From Tetrastigma voinierianum (Eukaryota > Streptophyta > Magnoliopsida > Vitales > Vitaceae), in the NCBI GenBank assembly GCA_016808115.1, contig JAEQBH010002451.1:1-64000 (forward strand): a stretch of 64,000 nt of DNA, written 5' to 3'. The translations under genes were made by a program, and so were the position numbers. This document shows positions 57,160 to 64,000 of the stretch, one piece after another (position 1 is the stretch's first letter; every line of letters begins with the position of its first letter). The notes below the pieces were generated by a model. That model saw only the letters and a list, made by a program, of their open reading frames with translations. It was not told the origin of the DNA and ran no database searches.

Positions 57160-58185
57160 CCACGATATTGAAGATAATGATGATTTGGATGTGTTGTATC
57201 TTTGCTTGACTAGAGAGGTCGGAAGGGTTTAGTGAAGGGCGGCTAAGAGGTATCGTGGTTCCGTTCAGGCCACGGAAACGGTTAATCGTGGTAGAAGTTG
57301 AAGGTCGCGAAAAGACTCTATCATTCTTTCTTTATCCGCTTTGTGTATATGAAAGTTTTTCGAAGGGGTTAGAATGAATTAGATCCTCTTTTACGCGGTG
57401 TAAATGAGGTTAGGCAAATATGTCCGTCTGCCGTTGAAAACCGGTGCGTTAAGGTTCTCGGTTTGTCATCCCTTCAAAGATACTTGACGCTTATAAATTC
57501 TTACTCTTACGGAACACCGGTCACAGTGGATGAATACATCGAAGTGGAGCGCGTAATAGAGTGAGGTTTGTGGTTTGTTGTGCGATGTTTAATGATAATT
57601 CACTGAGGTCACCAAACCAGCATCGATGTCTTTCGATTACCTACAAGCGGGATTTCCGCGTGGCTTTCACAGCATGTTAGGGGTATTGATTGCATGCGTG
57701 GAAGTGGAAGAATTGTCTACCCGAGTGGCGGTATGTATCTTAGTCGTTGTCGTGAGCCGTGTCATTTGAAATTGTGGCATCACCAGATCTTTGGATATGG
57801 CATGCATTCTTTGGTCTCTTTGGTTCATTGAATGACATAATGTTCCTAGATAGGTCCCACTGTTTTACATTATTAGCAAATGGTGTCTTTCACTCGGGTT
57901 AATATATAATTAACGGTCATAGGTATAGAATGGGATATTATCTAGTGGTATTTATCGGCGGTCGGCATTTAACAAAACGATTCCGCATCTGAGTTTGAAA
58001 AACATTTGCTAAAAGCACAAGAGTCGGCACGAAAAGATGTAGAGCGGGCCTTTGGGGTACTTCAAGCCCGTTTTGCAATTGTGCGGGGACGGCATGCGTT
58101 TTGGGATGAAGAAACACTTGCGAGATATTATGAAGCGTGCATAATAATGCATAATATGGTAGTGGGGCGAAGGAGATGTTGGTAA
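57160..58185 (+). pseudogene. PIF/Harbinger transposase (HARBI1-like) remnant
   Basis: DDE nuclease of the PIF/Harbinger superfamily, which cuts and reinserts the transposon. Readable segments on the + strand are KVLGLSSLQRYLTLINSYSY then GTPVTVDEYIEVE (57455-57555), RGIDCMRGSGRI at about 57677-57712 with the first catalytic Asp, and FGYGMHSLVSL (57790-57830) where W..HAFFG is usual. The strongly conserved C-terminus is at 58021-58161: ESARKDVERAFGVLQARFAI, then W.EETL and ACIIMHNMVV. The second catalytic Asp region is poorly readable. Many stops. Family assignment is secure. Confidence 0.88.
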
Positions 58186-58659
58186 CAATGGCTTTGATGG
58201 AAGTATGATGCAAATCCGGCGCTGTAGAAGTGTAAATGCTTGCATTATCTGCTTGAAATTAGAAGACTTCATGCGAAACTCATTATCGAATCGGGGGCAG
58301 TGTTACTCATTCTCAGCTTGATCCGGATCTTGTCGAACATTTATTAGGAAAGACATGGCAATTAACGACTCTGTCGATTTAGTGGAAGTTGTTTTTATTC
58401 AATTTCAATTTCATGTTGTATTTAAGTACAAATTTCAATTTCATGTTGTATTTTAATTCCCAATTTGATTTCATGTTGTATTCTAATTCCAATTCCAATT
58501 TCATGTTTTTTCAATTCAATTTCAATTTCAGTTATATTTTCATTCAATTCTGACATAATAAATAGTGACTAATTAAAAAATAATAGCATAGTAAATAACA
58601 ACTTCTAATTAAAACCTGGTTTTTCATAACCTCTATCTTCGGAGTTATTCCAATATGTT

Positions 58660-59080
58660 GTTAGAAAGCTAGATTATTAGCGTAGTAATGTAGGTTTAAT
58701 GATTTTAAATGTTTGCGTTTGAATTTAACTGCGCGTGCTCTTTCTTGATTCTTTAATTGTTCACGATATTCTTGATCGCGCATCTCTTGTTGAGCATAAA
58801 TTTTGTTACGCCAAACTCAACTTTTTGTCTTTCCACTTCCATTCTTTCATTCCGATTAATTGATGATCTAGTGATCTTTCGACATCGGTCTGCTTCTCTT
58901 TGTTTTTAAGTTGTTTTATTGGCCTTCTGGCGATGGCTATCGAGGTTGGGAGATGACGGCGTTCGATGTCATCCCTAAATATGGAGTTGAATAGCGAGGA
59001 TTCAACATGGTGATCAGCCAGGACTACATTGAATGAGTTTTTGCTGCTTGATGGCTGGTCAGTTAGTGGTCGGGTTTAAA
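58660..59080 (-). pseudogene. PIF/Harbinger ORF1 (NAM-associated-type) remnant
   Basis: On the - strand pieces read RPIKQLKNKEKQTDVERS (about 58930-58870), then LIGMKEWK, and AQQEMRDQEYREQLKNQERA (about 58800-58740). These highly charged, coiled-coil-forming segments with EMRD.EYRE resemble the C-terminal part of the SANT/NAM-associated second protein of plant Harbinger elements, which helps transposase reach the nucleus and bind ends. The N-terminal DNA-binding part is not recognisable. Frameshifted. Confidence 0.55.
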
Positions 59081-59589
59081 TTTCAGTTTCAATATATTCG
59101 AAACCAAATCTTCGTATTGAAATGGTTTTCAGTTATCTTAGCAAACATTTCTTTTAGCCGTCGACCTAAAAACATATGAAATAGTCGGGTTAATGGTTGA
59201 ATATCGTCATCGAATAATACAAAATAATAGTTCTATCTGCGTTATTCGACGATCACTAATCGCTGTTGTCTTTATAACTAAATAAATGCTTCAAAATTCT
59301 ATCCCATCGTTCAATGACTGTTAGAGCTCTCACGTATCTCCATAGAGATTAAGTCGCAAATATTCTTATAGATCATACCTGACATTAAATCAAATCAAAT
59401 TATCTTGCTGCATTCAAATGCGTGGACGATATTATCGCCTTTCTGAGTTCTGTTCTTTGTTTTTCAATGCAGGGCACTCGATATTTATCACGTAATCATA
59501 TCAGTTGGGCCGTCATCATTACTCATCGGTGTCGTTCATAAACAAATCAGTTAAAGAACCGTCATATTAGTAGAATCCATCTAAAAAAA

Positions 59590-60060
59590 ACATTATAATC
59601 AATTAATAGAATAAACAATTTATAAAGTATAATAAATCTATCAATTACAAAATATATAATTAATTTGACTAATTAGCAATTTATCAATTAAAGATATCAA
59701 TTCACATCAATTTTAATTTAAATAATCAATTTATCAATTTAAAGAATAGCTTGATTTTAATTAAGAATTATAATCCCAATATAAATAATGAGCAATTTAT
59801 AGTTGTCAAATTCATACATGGATAAAATTGCAAAATTAATGTAAAATATTTGCAATTAATATAAAAATCAAAGTGAAATAAAAAAGGAAAATATTTATCA
59901 ATATTGCAATTAATATTTGCAATTAATTGCAATTAATATTCTAATTAATATTTACAATTAGTATTTGCAATTAATATTTATAATTCATATTTGCAATTAA
60001 TCGGATAAAAAATTTGCAATTAATATAACCCTTTTAAAAAATAAAATTGAAATTAAAAAT
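59590..60060. repeat. AT-rich block with ATTAATATTTGCA repeats
   Basis: The unit AATATTTGCAATT recurs about eight times between 59890 and 60030 with variable spacing. Very AT-rich; no coding potential. Confidence 0.75.
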
Positions 60061-60079
60061 GAAATTGCAAACCATAAAA

Positions 60080-60375
60080 ATGATGAGTTACATTGGAAAG
60101 ATAACCTTTCCCGGTAGTCTTCCTCTTCCTCCATACGCCTTTCTTCTTCTCCTCATACATGATTATTTTCTTCTCATAAGCCAGCAGAAGCTTTCTTTAT
60201 TTTCTTACTTCCTCCTCCTTCTTTCTTTAACTACTGTATCCCTCTCACATTTGGCACTCCAAGATTTCTACAACGGCTACGGTTCGAGCTAAGGCTCAAG
60301 GAGACGACGCAAATGCTAGAGCTAGGGTTAGGGTTTCACTCTGCAAATCTGCAAGGTGAGTTCCTTTTCCCTTTC
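60080..60375 (+). other. leader-like sequence with telo-box and splice donor
   Basis: A pyrimidine-rich stretch (CTTCCTCTTCCTCC and similar) is followed by GAGCTAGGGTTAGGGTTTCACTC (telo-box AGGGTTAGGGTTT at 60322-60334) and CTGCAAGGTGAGTT, a good splice donor at 60355. This is the look of a plant 5' untranslated exon. No coding exon follows in the window. It may be the relic of a lost gene or part of the Harbinger element. Confidence 0.3.
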
Positions 60376-60650
60376 AATTTGTGTCTATTTATAGAATTTC
60401 AAATGGAATATAGCCGTTGAGAGATCCGTTGAGGCTGCGGGATCGTCAGTATTTATTTTGCCTCCTCGCCTTTCTCTGCTCCACGGTTGCCAAATGGCGC
60501 GACATCACGGATGGCATTTTGCCACCTTGGATGCCATCTCCGTTGGAGCATGGTTTTTGGTTTCTGGGGTGCCATTTTGGCGATTCTACGGATATGGCAC
60601 CACGATGCGACTCGTTGGGTTGCTCTGATAATGATGGACTTATAAAATAA

Positions 60651-62930
60651 GTTGAAGGGGTAAAAACATTAGAATTGTGTTTAGTTTCGAGAAAAAATAA
60701 TAAGAAAGTTAAAAAATATATATTAGAAAAATGATTTTAAATGTTTAATAGTCTAATAAAAAATTTTAAGTTGTGTTTATTTCTTAGAAAATATTAAAGA
60801 AAAATGGTAAGAAAATAAATTTTTATGTTTGATTATCTACTAAAAAATTCAAATAAAATTACTTAGAAATTCACCGTATTTTAAAATTATTTATAGTTGA
60901 AATAAAAAAATATATTATATACAATTTAATTCTATTTTATATTTCCTTCGTTTTTTTCCTTCATATTTTATTTCCTTTGGTTTCCTTTAAATTTTATAGG
61001 AATTCAAACATAGCCCCTAAAAAATCAACTTCACGAATTCTTAAATTATTTAATCTTTATATTAATGAGTTAGATAATAAATTTTATTCGAAGTATTAAG
61101 TACTAAAAATAAGATGTGAGATTTAATTTTATTTTATTTTTCATTTTTATGGTATTTTCTTTCCTTTACCTTTTCTAGCATTTTCAAAAAACCAAATATA
61201 GCCTAGATTAATTTAAGAGAAGCAAATCAAAGCACAAATTTCTTAAATGGTTTAATAACAATTAAATTTTACTAGCCTCCTTTTCTCCAAACTTTTATCT
61301 GCCATCCTTTTTTCTGACTTTGTTGTTAGTCTTTTCTTTTAGTAGGAATGTTGATTTTTTTTTGTATTCACTGCCACGAAATCACTTCTCTACACTTTTT
61401 TTCATAATTTTCTCTCAATAAAGTGGTTATTTCACACGGATCTATGTATTTTTTTAGTTATTGTATCGTCTTAATACAATATTTTGGTTTTCGTCATCAC
61501 CGTGGTGCGATATTTATTTGTGTTTGTGTTATTCAATCAAACAAAATATAATCAGAATAATAATATCAAATGTGTGGCGCCATTTATCGGCCAGAAACAT
61601 TCGCAGTTATTTAGACCAATGATCTCGGAATAGACAAAAGGAGGAAACCATTTGCATTGGGGGGAAATCGAGGCTTTAGGGGCGTTATTGTGCATTAGGC
61701 CTCCCTCTTCTTAAGTCGTATATGAGGCCACACATGATTTTGGCATATAAACCCAAAAACAATCTTGTATTTTCAAATGTAGAATGATTCCTTTTAGCTT
61801 AGATTTATTCTGCAACAATTATGTTATTAATCTAAATGTTGTTTCATCATTTATGTATTTTAGTAATTTTAATTATACGTATATATCAATATATTGCTAA
61901 TTTAAATTAATAAAATTATTTTCCTCTCAAAAAATAGATTTTACTTTATTCCAAAAAACAAGTAATTTTGCTAAATTAAAACATATAACTTAAAGTACAA
62001 TATATCCCAAAATTGAAGGTGCATTTCCATAAGCCCCAGGCCCACCCTTGTTAATTGGCATAACAAATATATAAATTATACCTCCGTATTAGCGATTATC
62101 AATAAAATTTGTAATGTTGATGTCGAAAAAATAATAATAAAATTTGTAATGTTCATAAATGGGACAAAGGGTTGTGTCTTAATTCTATTTTTTTTTTAAT
62201 AAGTAATTTACATTCTTGAAGGTGCATCACAATCGCTTATTAATTCATTCTAATTTAAGATCAAAACATTTAAAGTCAAAAAACATACAAGTCAGGAGCA
62301 TATAAAAAACTAAAAATCTTGCAAAATCCTAAATACTATAAAAATTAATGTTTTAAAAATCGGATAATGGTAGGCAAGAAAAAGTTCTGCATTCGCGATT
62401 TCTTTGATTGACGGTCGAACTGTGATTGAACTGATGGCATTATAAATATATAATTAATATATTATTAAAAAAATAATAATTATAAATGGATTTGATCGGT
62501 TCATTTGATTGGTTATTGTCGATTATTAGTTCGATCGTCGATTGGATCGGTTGATCATCGATTTGATATGCATCGATTTGTGGGTTTAACTCCTTCGGTT
62601 CGGCCAGATTCACAATGGGTCAACGATTCGATTTTAAACATCAAACTCTAATTAAGAGGTTCATATGTTTAACTAAATTGGTAGAACGTTTAAAGTTTTA
62701 ATACCAATTACGATTTTAACTTTAAGTTTAAAATTGTATTAAATGGCTAGATTTTAGCTTTTGAAAAAATTAAAATCACGATTAGTCAACCCATTGTTAT
62801 TTTGATGATATGATTAAAAAGATTAATTTAAATATTATTTTGAAATACGTATTAATTTGAGATTTTTTTTTTGAAAAAGATTATTTTAGTACATCACTAA
62901 AATATTTCTTTATCAAAATAAGGAGTCCAT
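60651..62930. other. AT-rich intergenic region
   Basis: No open frame with a recognisable domain and no RNA gene. Pieces at 60660-61030 and 61170-61210 resemble miniature-element ends (CAAACATAGCCCCTA, CCAAATATAGCC). The block at 62390-62640 repeats GATCG-type motifs (TGATCGGTTC, CGATCGTCGATTGGATCGG), again like old transposon debris. Nothing could be delimited. Confidence 0.5.
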
Positions 62931-62935
62931 TCGTT

Positions 62936-62945
62936 CTATATATAG
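62936..62945 (+). promoter_or_regulatory. TATA box of the NOSIP-like gene
   Basis: CTATATATAG lies about 35 bp before a sequence with leader character (CCGATAGCCATTACATCCC). Transcription would start near 62970. It is the only good TATA element upstream of the leader splice donor. Confidence 0.6.
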
Positions 62946-62969
62946 ACCTTGCTCTTTCAGAAAATTTAC

Positions 62970-63114
62970 ACCGATAGCCATTACATCCCATTCCCTTCAA
63001 TCTCTCGTTTCCTCTTTCACAACATACGAACTCTTCCAAAGCCCTAATCCTACCAGAGAGAAAAGGTGCTTCGTTTCTCCCTCCACGCCTCGGTGTTCTA
63101 CGATCTAATTTTCG
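62970..63114 (+). other. 5' untranslated exon of the NOSIP-like gene
   Basis: C/T-rich leader (CATTCCCTTCAATCTCTCG, TTCTCCCTCCACGCC) ending in TTTTCG before the donor GTGAGT at 63115. The start is estimated from the TATA box. Confidence 0.55.
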
Positions 63115-63622
63115 GTGAGTTCTTCTAATCATAAACCACTTTCCCCCTCTTTTTTATTATGCGTTGTTATGGAATCATGTAGAGATATCCTTTAACCTGG
63201 AAACTGAATTAATTTCCTCTTTTAGTTTTTATTTTTTTTCCTTTGTTTAATCGGGGGACATTGGTCATGGATCAAGGCGTTAAACCAGTTCATACCACCA
63301 ACAATTGTATTTCTTTTTTATTTATCTAGGTTTAGAACACCCAAAATTGTGAAGGTCGTTAATCAATTGGCTTGTATTTTCTGGTCAGATAATGTTGAAT
63401 CGTACTTATCTTGAAATTTTTTGAAGTATTGAGATGTAGTATGAAGAACTTTCGATTTGGCTGGCTGGACAATTTTATCTAGACATGGTTGTGACTGTCG
63501 TACATAGTTACGAGCTTGAATAATGTAGAGTTTTTTTTTTTGGTGCATATGTGCCTCTTGCATTCTCATTGTCTTGGTCGAGTCCAATCCAATCCTCTCT
63601 GATTAGGTTTGTTTCTACACAG
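63115..63622 (+). other. leader intron of the NOSIP-like gene
   Basis: Donor GTGAGT (63115-63120) and acceptor TTTCTACACAG (63612-63622) enclose a T-rich intron of 508 bp. The acceptor lies immediately before the ATG, so the coding sequence begins with the first base of the next exon. Confidence 0.65.
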
Positions 63623-63861
63623 ATGCCTCAGAGACATTCAAAGAACAATAATGATCTTGCCTTCTTCACATATGATGAGAAGCGGAAACTCGGGTATGGA
63701 ACTCAGAAGGAGCGACTTGGCAGGGACTCAATAAAGCCCTTTGATGCATGCTGCCTTTGCTTAAAGCCATTCATTAATCCTCTCTGTTGCCAGAAAGGCC
63801 ATGTCTTCTGCAAGGAATGTATTCTCGAATGCTTGTTGGCTCAAAAGAAAGACATGCAAAG
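63623..63861 (+). CDS. NOSIP: NOSIP/CSU1-type RING E3 ligase, first coding exon (partial)
   Basis: The exon encodes about 80 residues starting MPQRHSKNNNDLAFFTYDEK. This is nearly the N-terminus of plant homologues of nitric oxide synthase-interacting protein; the Arabidopsis protein is COP1 SUPPRESSOR 1 (CSU1), a nuclear RING-type ubiquitin ligase acting on COP1/SPA1. Residues 24-39 keep GYGTQKERLGRDSIKP. A zinc-binding RING-like half begins at FDACCLCLKPF, with Cys43, Cys46, Cys55/56, His60, Cys63 and Cys66 visible (HVFCKECILEC). An upstream ATG at 63551 in frame lies inside the leader intron and is rejected. The exon ends at AAAG before GTCAGT (63862), splitting a codon. The remaining exons lie beyond the window. 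Reading frame intact, so this is the one gene here that is likely functional. Confidence 0.93.
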
Positions 63862-64000
63862 GTCAGTTAGTTCTATAAGTTTTCTGGTGCTAGTTATTGA
63901 TGGATGATTCTGTAAGCCTAAACTTGTTTCTTTGTCTGGTGTTTTACTAATATATGCCAATTGTCTTTGCCCACTGTTGGGTTTCTGTGGAAATTGAAGA
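63862..64000 (+). other. second intron of the NOSIP-like gene (partial)
   Basis: Begins GTCAGTTAG after the coding exon. The open frame continues only 15 codons into it, without similarity to the family. The acceptor is outside the window or near its end. Confidence 0.7.

Larger units (their letters stand above)
56916..60650. mobile_element. degenerate PIF/Harbinger DNA transposon (approximate bounds)
   Basis: The region holds a decayed Harbinger transposase on the + strand (57160-58185) and the companion ORF1 on the - strand (59080-58660), convergent. Possible promoters are a TATA-like TCTATAAATATG at 57005-57016 (+) and CTATAAATAG at 60395-60386 (-). Terminal inverted repeats and the 3-bp duplication expected for this superfamily were not found. 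The limits are therefore estimates from the outermost promoter-like sequences and could be wrong by hundreds of bases. Confidence 0.6.

Noticed and set aside
62881..63132. 83-codon - strand open frame
   Set aside because: It is antisense to the leader exon and promoter of the NOSIP-like gene and has no domain.

Overview
The window is nuclear DNA of a flowering plant, probably a eudicot. The evidence is one intron-containing plant gene at the right edge (first coding exon of a NOSIP/CSU1-type RING protein), plant-lineage Ty3/gypsy retrotransposons (Tat/Retand-like and Athila-like), a PIF/Harbinger DNA transposon with its companion gene, and AT-rich spacers with (TA)n tracts. I cannot name the species. 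About four fifths of the window is LTR retrotransposon. Apart from the gene at the right edge, every coding region is a decayed transposon gene full of stops and frameshifts.

Layout. 1-593: AT-rich flank. 594-14875: Tat-1, a Tat-type Ty3/gypsy element on the + strand, with LTRs at 594-1271 and 14168-14875, remnants of gag, protease, RT, RNase H and integrase, then a 7.6-kb 3' region holding two adjacent tandem-repeat arrays and an antisense ORF. 14876-17325: AT-rich spacer with a probable endogenous caulimovirid capsid fragment (- strand) near a long (TA)n tract. 17326-55738: Tat-2, a second Tat-type element, on the - strand, about 11.6 kb once five nested insertions are removed. Those insertions are a solo LTR in its 3' LTR (17714-20640), a solo LTR in integrase (26857-28969), an Athila-type solo LTR between RNase H and integrase (29193-30777), an 8.1-kb Athila derivative with two LTRs in inverted orientation flanked by the 5-bp duplication ACTCA (31004-39146), and a full Athila-type element in gag (41812-53816). 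55739-60650: spacer, (TA)n, a TTTCAAA array and a degenerate PIF/Harbinger element with convergent transposase (+) and ORF1 (-). 60650-62930: AT-rich intergenic. 62936-64000: promoter, leader exon, leader intron and first coding exon of the NOSIP-like gene, which runs off the right edge.

How parts relate. The two Tat elements share one plan: gag-PR-RT-RH-INT on one strand, a tandem array just 3' of integrase, an antisense ORF on the opposite strand, then a polypurine tract and 3' LTR. The arrays are unrelated in sequence (about 97/105 bp in Tat-1, about 68 bp in Tat-2). The Athila elements share a different plan: gag-PR, RT-RH-INT, then an env-position ORF. The most unusual object is the inverted-LTR Athila derivative. 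It lacks RT, RNase H and integrase, keeps gag and the env-position ORF, and ends in an inverted copy of its own 5' LTR, primer-binding site and gag start. All boundaries were read by eye and may be off by a few bases, or by tens of bases for the domains.
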